The notes beneath the pieces are model-generated. The model searched no databases and was not told the DNA's origin. It was given only the letters and a program-made list of their open reading frames with translations. A DNA stretch of 64,000 nt from Siniperca chuatsi (Eukaryota > Chordata > Actinopteri > Centrarchiformes > Sinipercidae), in assembly GCF_020085105.1 (NCBI RefSeq), contig NC_058045.1:5470333-5534332 (forward strand), given 5' to 3'. Below are positions 1 to 25,029 of the stretch, piece after piece (the stretch's first letter is position 1; every line of letters starts with the position of its first letter). A program made the translations under genes and the position numbers.

Positions 1-590
1 AGAAGCTAATTCTCATCAAAACAGAGTATGCAATGGTAATTTCCTCAAGATTATACAAACAGCAATGAGAAAAGAGGAAAAAAATTGCAATTTATGCCGA
101 AGTCAGTATTTGAAATGATATAGAGTAGGCCTAATAATGACTTTTGAAACTTTCATTTTTATTTACTGAATATGCTGTATTTTAGATAGTGTAGTCTAGA
201 GTCTGACTTTACCACAAATTTATGATGGTGACTGCAAGCTGCAGTAATGATGTAATGCTGGAAAGCATATAGCAGTAAAACATAATTTACATTACTGTAA
301 CAGACACTCAATACATTGCAGCATTGTGACTTTTTTCTTTCTTTCAAATTCAGGGTAGTGCTGTTTAAATAAGGAGAAATGCCTACACACCTCATGTTGC
401 ATTGATTCAGTGATCTGTATTATAATAAACATTTGAGCTTGTGCTAATGTGAGGTGTCTGTGTCCTGAGCATGTGATTTAGTGTTTTGCACTTTAAGGAC
501 AGTATTTTGTGTTTAAAAGTGTATCCTAAGGAATCATAACATGCTGTAAAGACCACAGAAAATGTCTTGTTTCTCCTCTTGAATCGAAAG
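1..590. other. Upstream flank, no gene recognised
   Basis: AT-rich sequence upstream of the catalase promoter. Only short open frames occur, with no family resemblance or convincing splice signals, and I see no recognisable repeat. Confidence 0.5.
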
Positions 591-599
591 TAGGTCAGT

Positions 600-766
600 T
601 TCCTGCTTTCAGCCAATCAGAAGAGGGAGGAGGGAGGGGGCGGTGCCACGTTGAGCAAAGTCCAGGAAGATTTTTCCAGGCATTGGGATGAAAAGGTAAC
701 GCTCTTCTCCGCAACATCTTCCGAGCAGTGTGTGGTCTAAACGTCTAGTAGCACTGACCTGTCGAG
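600..766 (+). promoter_or_regulatory. Catalase promoter and 5' UTR (TATA-less)
   Basis: A CCAAT box lies at about 613-617 (AGCCAATCAG) and a GC box (GGGGGCGG) at about 636-643, some 120-150 bases before the catalase ATG. I see no TATA box. Mammalian catalase promoters are also TATA-less with CCAAT and GC boxes, so the layout fits a housekeeping promoter. The transcription start is not determined. Confidence 0.55.
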
Positions 767-14836
<14,070 letters not shown>

Positions 14837-15360
14837 TGCCTTAAATTTCCACCGCAGGCAGCCCCTTCCTTTATCTCAGAGCAAATACCATTATTGATTA
14901 CCAACTGCTACTACCAGTAACAAGATTGGACTTAACGTTCCATTTAGTGACAAGACTGACAATACTAACAATGCTGACAATGTGTGTGTTGGGTCTCATT
15001 TTTAATTCAGTCAATCCAGACTGTTGATTTTCTTCAAAATTCTCAAAGCTAGCAATATTCGGGAGGCTCTGAATATCTATCCGATAAAACCCTGTGAGGT
15101 AAATCTTGACTGGAGAAATTCACCAGGATTTGTTTTGGGTTTTTTTTTCAAATTAAAACATAGACCACCATGGTATCTAATTTTGAGTGATGACTGTTTG
15201 ATTATACCAAAAACATGCCAAATTTGAGTGCTTGACTTTTACCACATAAAGCCTTGAAAGAAATTTAAAAGTAATTTATTTTATTTGCATTCTGATTTCG
15301 ATTATCATTTATAACCAACTGCTGTTAAGTACAATAAAGAGAGACGATTGTTTCCAATAA
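14837..15360 (+). other. Catalase 3' UTR
   Basis: Follows the TGA at 14,834-14,836 with no coding signal. The best poly(A) signal, AATAAA, lies at 15,333-15,338, which gives a 3' UTR of about 0.5 kb. Confidence 0.55.
15333..15338 (+). terminator. Catalase poly(A) signal AATAAA
   Basis: Canonical hexamer about 500 bases after the stop codon, followed by a T-rich stretch. Confidence 0.55.
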
Positions 15361-18300
15361 TTCCTCAGGTTGTATGTGTACTACTGTGTTGTGATGATCC
15401 AACTCTTTAAGCTAAAGTTTAAAGAAAACAAATCCAGCTGTTCAAAATGTCTGTCAACATTCAAATAACAAGATTGGAGAAAAAAAAATGTATGTCTGAC
15501 ACATAATGCATGAGTTGTCCATCTGAGTTCAAGTTGGAAAAATACCTTGATTTGCTTTGCAGAATTGGCTTGTGGCTTTGCTAATGGCAGTGTTTTTGTT
15601 TTCAATATGGACAATGATCAGCTTTGTTTAGTTTTCCTCATGCTGACTGAACCACTGACAATATGAATGCACCATAGACAGTAATTATGGAAAACAGTAT
15701 ATTTGATTTTAGATGAGTAGAAATTGCAATGAGAAACCCTTTGCCAGTCTTACTATTAGTTGTTTCCTTGTTGGTGTCTGCATATCTCATCAGATATGCA
15801 ATTCATGAAGAGCAAGATGAGTAATTATTTTCACTACAACTAAAAGTATAGTGCTCAATCTGTAGAAAGAGACTACACATTAGTGCCATTACTAACATAA
15901 TGGTTAAAGATGTAAATTGGTGGGAAATCTACATTAACTAGTAAGTTCTGACCTGAAATGGTATTAAATTAAATTAATAACTGTCCAAACATCCCCCCCC
16001 CCAGTTGTGGTTTTCTTAAACTGCACATTGCATAATCTTACACATTTGAGGAGCCTGATTATGTCAGACTCATCAGAGTTCAAGTTTAAAGATCATGTTG
16101 GTCACTTTCCTGGGAAGAGACCCCAAAGATCTCCAACAGGATGCAAACAATCAAATGTATCACTGTTTGCTATGAATTGTCCATGTAACCTGCTATTGTT
16201 GTGTATTTGTAAACTCTTAAATGTTCTCAAAAAATGATTTTTTTTTAATAAGTTGTGAACTGCTTTCAGATGAGATATGTATTTAGTGCCTTTATTAATT
16301 ATTTTGTAATCAAAGCTTGTCTGCAGCTTTCATTTGTGTCCATGTCTTCTGTTCTGGCTGTCTTTTTAACCCTTTCAGCCCCAGGCAAGTCTCTCTCCCC
16401 TATTTCCTTTATGTGCCCCTCTTACTAGCTTCAAATAGGGATGTGTTGCCCATTTTCTTTTCCAGACTAACCAGTACTATTTGAAAATGAAGATTTATTT
16501 GAAGTGAATAGTTGCAGTCATGATTTATAATGTACACAAGTAGAATTTAGGTTCGCCTAGAAAAAATAGCTACAAAATGCATTTTATTAATTTGTGAAAG
16601 TGTCAAAAATGATAACAGAACAGAAACAACTAATCAGTGACGGTGAGGTTTTTGGTCAAACTGACAGGGATTATGAGCTTACAACAGCCTCATAACTACT
16701 AACATGGGCAAAAATGGATAAAGTAAAACGTAAGATTTACTGAAAGTAATTTTTACTTTTACTAAACAATAATCAGTGAATAACACAGAGAGCTATTTAG
16801 TGAACTCTGTATATCCTCATTTCCCATTAGGAAGAATGGGACACAACAAAAAGTGATGCTCAAATCTTACTTGGACTGCTTATAACAACATGCAAGAGGT
16901 TAAAGCCAAGTGTGAAGGTTAATTTTGTTCAGAAACAGGCAAGGAAAACACATGGAAAATGAGAGAAAAAGTAAATCTTCCAACATCCTCCTATTTTCCT
17001 TTAGCTGTGAATGAACTACTAGGCTATCTATCAGTGCTCCCTAACATTGCCATCTGAAAGGGCTAAGTTAAGTTCAGGATCATATTAACGTTCAAATTGT
17101 AGTTTATGGATGAGATTATTTAGAATAGGCTGCTCTGTTTATGTTGCGGAAATCCTGTAAACACCCCCCCCAGTCACGTCACATGGTAGCACATGCAGAT
17201 GGGTGACATTACAACTGAAGTGGCGAAACTTTGAATATTGTCAGTTACATGATTCTTCACATGTAAATATTAGTCACTGCTGGCTGGTAACTGGTAGTTT
17301 TTAATTAGGTTCGTAGATAAACGTTGCTTTCTTCCCAACTTGTTTTAAATGGTTGACTAATGTTAAATTGGTTAGCATGTTTGGTTCAGTTGCCAAAGTT
17401 GACATGCTTGCTAGCTTTTTTTTTTTTAACCTGCAAAGGTTTAAGGTTTGTGATTCAACTCTGGCTAGGATGGTTTCAGATGTGCTGGGCATTGGTGGGA
17501 GCGTTAGATAATAATGAATGGGAAGCTGGGGTCAAAACAATGAATGGTAGCACAACTCTGTTAATCAAACACTGGCTAAATACTGGCTGATGGTATTTTT
17601 TTTTTTACTTTGCAAGCATTGTCTCTTCACATGCAATGCCGCATTGTTAAGATAAAATGGACCATAACATGACATAAAATGTGTAACTTTTGTAGCGGTG
17701 GCTCACAGTGGGTGTGATTAGCCTCGTTAGAGACTCCACTTAATATTACTAGTAAAGGGGCTAAAGTATGGTGTGATAAACTGATAAGTCAGTGGCAGTT
17801 AATAATTCTAGCAAACTTGACTACACTTTGAATCGTAACGTACATTTAGGCATGTAAAGTTCAGTCTAGATTTGTCAGTAGGCAAAATTCAAGATGAGAC
17901 CAACCTTTTCTCTGGAAGTCAGTTTTTGAGCCACGACAAAGGCCAAAATATGGCCTGTAACAGACTAGTAAGTCGTGTCAAAGATGAGGATTGCCGGAAA
18001 TGCCTTTTGATATGTTGTAACGTATATCGTAAAACGGCGAATACTGCTGAAAAGACGAAAGTCTAAGCTTTCTGATTGGCTCAATCAATAAAACAGGTTT
18101 TTAAAAAAATGTGAATCACCACAACCACAAGTGGTCCTTGAGCATACAGTCATAAATGTGCACAAAAAATATTAGGCTGATGGGATCCAGTAGTATGCGA
18201 GATTAGCTGCAGACAGATACACACACACACACACGCACGCACACACACACGTTACCAAACCTATGATCCCCTATGAGATATTAACAATATTAAAACAGAG

Positions 18301-18700
18301 CATTAAAACAATGCAAGAAAAAAAAAACAGTAAGAGGAGATAGTGAAGTAGTGATAAACATCTAAAAGTTATGCCCGTATACTGAAATATTTCTATAACA
18401 CCTGTCTTCTAGCCATAGACTACACGTCTTTTAAATCGGACTTCCACAGAGAGGAACACATTAGTGTATGGCGCGATCCCTGTCATACCAGCTAGATCAT
18501 CACTGAAAATGTCCTGGAAAATGATCTCTAGAAAAGAGTGGGAAAGAGTGGTTAATATACTGATTGACAGCAAGATCAATCGCTTCATTTGCAAACCTCA
18601 CTTAAACTGAGCGGCCGCCCGCTGGGACTGATAAGGTTAAAGCAGGTTTGCATCTTCATGGATCTTACACAGTATGTGGAGTGAAATTGAAATGTAATTG
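15361..18700. other. Intergenic, catalase to IFITM; nothing recognised
   Basis: AT-rich with homopolymer runs (for example poly-C near 15,990 and 17,165). Open frames are short and show no family likeness. Confidence 0.5.
18219..18250. repeat. (CA)n microsatellite
   Basis: Alternating AC with two CG interruptions. Confidence 0.85.
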
Positions 18701-18721
18701 AGCTGATTGACTAAAACCATT

Positions 18722-18935
18722 TTATTTGAATGTGCAGTTTGATCAAATGGCAGCAAAACAGCAGGAAACCCACTAATGTCAGATTAAATATGTAGAGCTT
18801 TATCTGTTCAGCGCTTGACAGTTGAGTTGTAATACACTGACAGGTATCAGCTGAACTACTGATATCAGTTTAATCTCTGTTTCAGGCTCTTTGATCCCAC
18901 TCTACATGATCACCCTTAGAAAACAAGACTAAGGC
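18722..18935 (+). repeat. Diverged duplicate of IFITM upstream region
   Basis: Shares ordered anchors with about 20,177-20,490: GTTTGATC.AATGGCAGCA, TCTGTTCAG, TATCAGCT, TGATATCAG and GCTCTTTGATCC, then CATGATCACCC against CACCATCACCCC. This indicates an old duplication of the region before IFITM exon 1. I did not see a clear interferon-response element (TTTCNNTTTC) in either copy. Confidence 0.5.
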
Positions 18936-19068
18936 TTTGTTCCAAATCCATACTACATACCTGTTCTATACACTATCTACACTTGATTGATACACTTGTT
19001 TTAGCAGTTAGTATACAAAAATATCAACACACTTTACCATTTTATTCTAACAGGAAATAACAGTATAT

Positions 19069-19239
19069 GTGATGTTGGCTGTAAATCAAACTAACTTTAG
19101 AAAGCCACTGTCAATTAAACTTCACATAGAAAACAAAAAAATAAGGCCCCCCAAGGACCACATCATCTGGTCCCTCTGCTGCTTTGTCTACTCAAACCCC
19201 TGCTGCCTCGGACTGGCAGCTCTCATCTTCTCTATCAAG
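19069..19239 (+). pseudogene. Partial IFITM exon 1 duplicate (possible alternative first exon)
   Basis: From 19,146 this repeats the 3' two-thirds of IFITM exon 1, encoding PPKDHIIWSL and NPCCLGLAAL, with the same GT donor at 19,240. The sequence before 19,146 is unrelated to the intact exon. An ATG at 19,069 (or 19,072) opens a frame running into the IFITM part without a stop. Phase at the donor is 0, so it could splice in frame to exon 2 at 21,296 and give a protein with a different N-terminus that lacks the YNEL motif. No matching exon 2 follows it locally, only 3' UTR-like sequence. It is most simply a partial duplicate; use as an alternative exon is possible but unproven. Confidence 0.55.
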
Positions 19240-19785
19240 GTGAGTTTATGTGCAACACTTTTCTTATGAATTGCATAATTCATGTGCCAATCTTCTGTTA
19301 TTGCCTATTAAAGAATATTGAAAAAGAGAGTGATAGCAATATTTTGCAATCTCAAATATCAGTTCTTGCTAAGGCCAGAATGGGTTAATGGAAAAAGACG
19401 AAGGCTTTACCAACTTTTTTGCAGACAAGTCACAAGACACAGCCCTCACTGAGACCATGTCAAGAATCATTCAGAGGAAGGACAGTTGGGGGACGAGGAA
19501 TATTCTTATCTAAGATTTTAGATATTATTAGGCTTAAAAATGTAATATCTAACTAATGAAACAACCAAATACAAAAAAGTTAAAAAAAAACCAAAAACAT
19601 TAATAAATGAGATAAAAGCACAAAGACAACAGACACTTTAAATGTGTTAGAAACGTTGCCGGACATTCTTGAAGATGAAAGAACAGAGGTAGAGCAAGTC
19701 AGCTAAAAATACTATACATGGGAAAAGGGAGAAAGCAATCACACTTGCTGCATAAAAAAGCAGAGTATCGGTGATACTCTAATTT

Positions 19786-20160
19786 TGTAGCTTTTTTTTT
19801 TTTTTTACCTTTTTACTCATATCCTCAAGAAAAAATTACATGCATTTTCATTGGTGTTACAAAAGTCTTGAAAGGAACTCATCCTTGTTTCCTTAACTGT
19901 TGTCTGCAGTTAAATGTGAATACCAGACTTTGTTATTTAATTAGTATTTCCTGTCTGCGAGGCTTGTCAAAGCAATTGTTTTAAGAGAACAGTTTCATTT
20001 GTCTTTATTACTTTTAGAAAGTTTCAACTTCTTGTTTCGTAACTCTTTGAAATGTGCTTGTAAGATTTTGAGGGTTAAAAAAAAAAAGAATGTGGTTGTA
20101 TACGCGCTGGCATTATTTTTTCACAATTATAGTGTTACCATGTACTGTATATAAAGTTTG
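19786..20160 (+). repeat. Duplicate of IFITM 3' UTR
   Basis: Closely repeats 21,575-21,890: TACCTTTTTACTCATATCCTC, then CATTTTCATTGGTGTTACAA, then the TTTCAACTTCTTGTTTCGTA block ending in poly-A and GAATGTGGTTGTATAC. The exon 2 coding part is missing here. A third partial copy begins near 22,075. Confidence 0.7.
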
Positions 20161-20850
20161 ATTGAGTAAAACCTTTTATTTTATTGTAAAGTTTGATCTA
20201 ATGGCAGCACAGCAGATGTAATCTTACACGAGTGATCTTCTTGCTAAGGCTGCAGGCCTTCATCTGTTCAGTGCTAGTATTAGTCAAGAAAGGGCATGAC
20301 AATGTTATTTTACTAACTTCTGTTTTGTAAACCACTGGGCAAGTGCTGGCCTGTAGGCTGTTGGCGTCTAGTTCACTAACAAGTATCAGCTTCTGGTGTA
20401 GTTTCCACACTGATATCAGCTCATCTGTGTTTTATGCTCTTTGATCCAGACGTATCTCACCATACACCATCACCCCTAGAAAAAATCGAGACCTTATTTC
20501 TACATGCCCTTTTCCTGACTTCCTTTCTGGCTGCTCTTCTTTTGCAGGTTTATCTTTTAAATGTGACAGCTGAGGAAAATTTAAAGGACTGTTTCATGGA
20601 CAGAATGTACAAACTCTTCAGGATTTTTTTTTTTAAAGAAAGCAAAAGTCATGTACTGTATGTCATTTGCCAAAGCCACAGCCAACAAAAGTGTACTGTG
20701 TTTGCTTTTGCCTCATTGGCTTTTGGTGGAAAAAAACAGACATGTGCTAACCCCAACACACTTCTAAAAGGAAATCAACACTCTGTGACACTTGAGTTCT
20801 TGCGCACCTTCCTGCAGCCCACACTCCAAACTACAGTTGAGCTGACAGCG

Positions 20851-21475
20851 ATGAAGCCTGTTGATCACCCGGCTGAGGCTGTTCCATTGCACGGGAGGTA
20901 TAATGAGCTCTCAGTACAGCCTGGAGGATCTACAGGGGCTCAGTACACCACTGTGAACATCCCCACTGAGCCCCCCAAGGACCACATCATCTGGTCCCTC
21001 TGCTGCTTTGTCTACTCAAACCCCTGCTGCCTCGGACTGGCAGCTCTCATCTTCTCTATCAAGGTGAGTTTATGTGCAACACTTTTCTTATGAATTACAT
21101 AATTCATGTGCCAATCTTCTGTTATTGCCTATTAAAGAATATTGAAAAAGAGAGTGCACTGAAATACAAGAATCTGAAGCTTTTGCAGGAGAATATGAGA
21201 TTGAGCCTATGCTCAACATTGGCAGTTTAAGTTTCCTTGAGGTCGAGCATAACTATGAATCCACTTTTAAAATCAATGTCCTTTGGTCCTTCCAGGCCAG
21301 GGACCGGAAGGTGGCTGGAGATCTGGATGGTGCCCGACACTACGGCTCCACTGCCCGCTGCCTCAACATCTGGGCCACAATCCTGGGTTCCATCATGATC
21401 CTTATTCCCATCATTATATTCATCATCATACTAAATTCGGTGTACACAGTACACAGCTCATACATTCCCTATTAG
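20851..21475 (+). CDS. IFITM family protein, two exons, 130 aa
   Basis: Interferon-induced transmembrane (dispanin/CD225) protein. The family sits in plasma or endosomal membranes and blocks virus-cell fusion. Exon 1 is 20,851-21,063 (71 codons, phase 0 donor GTGAGT); exon 2 is 21,296-21,475 (59 codons and stop TAG). The CD225 core runs from about residue 44 to 110: intramembrane part CCFVYSNPCCLGLAALIFS, conserved loop ARDRKVAGDLDGARHYGSTA, then a C-terminal transmembrane helix of about 97-119. Cys59-Cys60 and Cys93 correspond to the palmitoylated cysteines of human IFITM3, and Cys51-Cys52 are extra. Tyr17-Asn-Glu-Leu is a YxxPhi endocytosis motif placed like YEML in human IFITM3, so an endosomal location is likely. 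The frame stays open upstream to 20,434, but family N-termini are short, so the ATG at 20,851 is preferred. Partial duplicates flank it on both sides. Confidence 0.92.
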
Positions 21476-21789
21476 AATTACAAATACAGAGGCTAAATTT
21501 TCAACAGTGTTAGAGCTGCCTGCTGCTGTGGCTCGGTGATACTTGTGTTTCTCTGCTTTATGCTGTCGGCAAATTCTGTAGCTTTTTTTTTACCTTTTTA
21601 CTCATATCCTCAAGCAAAAATGACATGCATTTTCATTGGTGTTACAAAAGTCTTGAATGGAACTCATCCTTGTTTCCTTAACTGTTGTCCGCAATTAAAT
21701 GTTAAATACCAGACTTTGTTATTTAATTAGTATTTCCTGTCTGCGAGGCTTGTCAAAGCAATTGTTTTAAGAGAGCAGTTTCATTTGTC

Positions 21790-21795
21790 AATAAA
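21790..21795 (+). terminator. IFITM poly(A) signal AATAAA
   Basis: Canonical hexamer about 315 bases after the IFITM stop, before the downstream relic begins. Confidence 0.45.
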
Positions 21796-21882
21796 TTAGT
21801 TTCAACTTCTTGTTTCGTAACTCTTTGAAATGTGCTTGTAAGATTTTGAGGGTTAAAAAAAAAGAATGTGGTTGTATACACG

Positions 21883-22290
21883 CTGGCATTATTATCCTTA
21901 TTTCCATTATTCTCACCATCACTATGTTTGTACTTCTAAAAGAGGCATACAGAACCATCAGCCCATTTAATCGCAATTACAATTACAGTGGCTAAATTTC
22001 AGACAGTGTTAGAGCTGCCTGCTGCAGTGGCTCGGTGATACTTGTGTTTCTCTGCTTTATGCTCACTGCAAATTTTGTAGTTTTTTATACCTTTTTACTT
22101 ATATCCTCAAGCAAAAATGACATGCATTTTCATTGGTGTTATAAAAGTCTTAAATGGAACTCTTCCATGCTTCCTTAATGACAATTTGTAGTCAGGTTTG
22201 ACTTTTATGCCAGACTTTATTATAAAATTAAGATTTCCTGTTGGCAAGGCCTGTCTTAGCAACAGAGAACAGTTTAATCTGTCAATGAAG
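21883..22290 (+). pseudogene. IFITM relic: exon 2 tail plus 3' UTR
   Basis: The frame at 21,885-21,995 encodes a hydrophobic segment (IIILISIILTITMFVLLKEA) that resembles the C-terminal membrane helix of the intact gene and ends in TAG. The following sequence (21,995-22,290) repeats the 3' UTR after 21,475, including GTTAGAGCTGCCTGCTGC and GCTCGGTGATACTTGTGTTT. The CD225 core is absent, so this is a truncated duplicate. Confidence 0.65.
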
Positions 22291-22299
22291 GCAATACAT

Positions 22300-22990
22300 G
22301 ACTAAAAACTAAAGTGAAACAAACACACTACAACATTTCAAGACATTTCTGAGTAAGTAGGTAATTTACTTTACATTAATAGTTTTAGGAGTTCATATCT
22401 TCATAGTGGTTGCAGGCTGCAGGAGCTCCTGTAACATAACACACAGCCACTAACTAAACATAATGCCTCAGTGCCAGAGTGGGGAAAACCTTTTTAATGG
22501 TTCTGATTCAAATGGAGAAGTAAGACAATATAATAATACTTACAATGTGAGTAAATAGTTTCCAGCTAATTTTTTAGTGTTTTATAGTGTTGTAGGAGGG
22601 AATTTCTTAAATGGTGTCATTATGTTTATGGCTCAAGCCGTAAATGTCAGTTACTTGGAACCAAGTCAAAGGCCTGTGACCAGGCTTCATGAATTACATG
22701 TCTTCTGAGTTTGATGAAATTCTGTAACATCATTGCATAATACAGTAAATGTGCCAAATGTTAGGGACACGTTTCTTGAAGTACACAAATGTGCTAACTC
22801 CAGATATAAGCCATTATCCTTTACAATACCACAGAAAGAGACGTAGAAATAAAGTTGACAGGTCAAAGATATTTTACGTAACTGAGATGTGGGTAGTATG
22901 ATGAGCTTTAGGCAATATCAGCAAAACATCCTGAATATGTTTTACATTCAGCACTGATCAAAACAATGAGTCAGCAGCAGATCTATTTTG
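22300..22990. other. Intergenic, IFITM to collectin array; nothing recognised
   Basis: AT-rich, short open frames only, no repeat family recognised. Confidence 0.45.
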
Positions 22991-23777
22991 CAGTGGTGGA
23001 AGAAGTATTCAGATATTTTACATAAGTAAAAGTACTAATACAACAGTGTTACAAATAAAAGTCCTGCATTCTAAACCCTACTTAAGTAAAACTACAGCTG
23101 TAATAAAAATATTAGCTGTAAAATATACTTAAAGTATCAAAAGTAAAAGTACATTTTTTGCAGTAAAATGTCCCCTGTGATTGATATATGATTCTATATG
23201 ACAATATTAGATTGTTAATACTGATGCATGTAAGCAACCTTTTACTGTTGTAGCTGCTCGAGTTTGAGCTCATTTTAACAACTTTATGTTACTTTAGTTC
23301 AGAGGTTCTCAAACTAGGGGTCGGGCCCCTTCAAAGGGTCACCAGATAAATCTAAGGGGTTGACACTGCTTTATTGTTCGAGGTCACAAGCAAAAAACAA
23401 ATAAAAAATGTGAACCACTGGTCCCAAATGTCAAACCAGTAACTGCAGATTTCTCTACTGTTTTATCTTGTTTTTATTTTCTACTTAACTTACTTAAGTG
23501 TATTTAAATGTATTTTTATATTAACCTGTGTTGCTTTTATGTTTTATGCCAAGCACTCTGAATTGCCTAGTTGTTGAAATGTGTCATACAAAAAAATTGC
23601 CTTGCAGCTGTCAGATGAATGTAGTGCAGTAAAAAGTGCAATATTTCCCTCTGAATTTTAGTGGAGTAGTAGTATAAAGTATCATAAAATGGAAATACTC
23701 AAGTAAAGTACAAGAACTTCAAAAGTGTACTTAAGTACAGTGCTTGAGTAAATGTACATCGTTACTTTCCAACACTG
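22991..23777. mobile_element. Non-autonomous DNA transposon with terminal inverted repeats
   Basis: Starts CAGTGGTGGAAGAAGTATTC and ends TTACTTTCCAACACTG, imperfectly inverted. The body is rich in AAGTAAAAGTAC and CTTAAGTACAGTGCTTGAG motifs typical of an abundant fish MITE-like family. It has no transposase. A second dispersed repeat (GGTTCTCAAACTAGGGGTCG, about 23,302-23,430) appears nested in it. Its right half recurs at the start of units B (32,656) and E (55,379), so the tandem-unit junction lies inside this element. Confidence 0.65.
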
Positions 23778-23824
23778 CTATTTTGTTGCTTTCTTACCAT
23801 GGCCGAAATCTAAAAAGCTTTGCT

Positions 23825-24100
23825 AGCTCCCACTTTCCAAATGGAACACAAATTTAAAAAGGTACCCTGTGGAGTTTCTGACTGCTAGTAGCGCTATGAA
23901 GCGCAATGTCTTTCTGAGTGGGTCCCAGTTACGAGGACGCACTTGCATGAGAGCATGTGGGCGACACATTCCTGACACCGGTTTCACACTGTTCCACTGA
24001 TCAACAGTTGGTGGTGGTAATGTGCAAAGTAGCATAGCAATGCACCAACAAAGCAGTGAAGGTGAATACTGCTAGCTAGAAAACATGTATGTAAACATTG
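23825..24100 (-). repeat. Dispersed repeat upstream of collectin A
   Basis: The segment containing CTGTGGAGTTTCTGACTGCT and CACTGTTCCACTGATCAACA resembles a widespread fish repeat. Near-identical copies stand at about 32,946-33,220 and 55,669-55,945 because the whole unit was duplicated. A 70-codon minus-strand frame is preserved across copies, but I see no evidence that it is coding. Confidence 0.4.
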
Positions 24101-24439
24101 CCTGATTTGAAATATCTTACAAATCTGCTTTACAAATGTTTTATGAGGATGGAAATGCATTCAACACAACTGTACAATGGGTCCAGGATCACCATAGTTC
24201 ATATTTCTTTCCACAGAGAGAGGAGAATTCATATTTTAGTTTGATTTTAAAGTGGTCAAGGCAGTGGTATGTAGGTAAACATATTTGTAATTTCATATTT
24301 ACATGGTATATGTGTGAAAATACAGACAGGCAATCCACAATAAGTTCTGCAGTCTCACAGCATGCTGGTTAAACATGAGGGAGGCTTTTAAACGCAGACT
24401 TTCTCCGTTTTTCTATGTAATTTACCAAATGACATCACC

Positions 24440-24556
24440 AACATCTGTTGTTTACTCTGGACTGAATTTCTCATCCGTGCACTCCAACTACGTTCTCAGT
24501 CACTTTGCTTTGGAAGTAGCGAAGAAGTAGCACAGAGATCACTCCTCATTTATACA
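24440..24556 (+). other. Predicted non-coding first exon, collectin A
   Basis: A block ending ...CTCATTTATACA before a GTGAGT donor is preserved upstream of all complete copies, including the otherwise diverged copy D. That suggests a 5' UTR exon. The left edge is arbitrary. Confidence 0.4.
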
Positions 24557-25029
24557 GTGAGTTCCTTTCTGTTCATTACTATTTGGTACTAGATTAAGTG
24601 TTATTAAAACCTTTTAAATTACTTGACTCAGCATGCTTGGTGCTGCACAAAATATAATTCTAATTTGCACTTTGAAATTACATTTAGCTGCAGCACATCT
24701 GTATATATTGCAATGCAAATCCCATCAGTTTTTCTCAAGTGTTCCAACGAGCTGGGGAACTACTGGAGTTGCGTAATTTGTAATAAGTGGTAATTCTTCT
24801 TTGCTACAGACTGAATTCTGACATGACCGCCTTTGATTTTATTCGATTGACTTTGAATTAACCCTGTTCCTGATGCCGTCTGAAAATAGGCAAATTCTTA
24901 ACTACATTTCAAACATTGTAGAGTTCTAAAGGACTAAAATGTAACTCAGAGATTGCCTACTCTGGTGATATAATTTACTGCAACAATAAAAAATTTATAA
25001 CTCCAATAATTATTACAATGTTCTGAATT

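Noticed and set aside
18722-18935. Interferon-stimulated response element before the IFITM copies
   Set aside because: No good match to the TTTCNNTTTC consensus was found by eye, so no site is claimed.
20434-20850. 139-codon in-frame open stretch upstream of the IFITM ATG
   Set aside because: IFITM N-termini are short and the upstream residues show no family likeness. The ATG at 20,851 gives a normal-length protein.
23823-24035. 70-codon minus-strand frame repeated in A, B and E
   Set aside because: Lies in a dispersed repeat; open by chance and copied with the unit.
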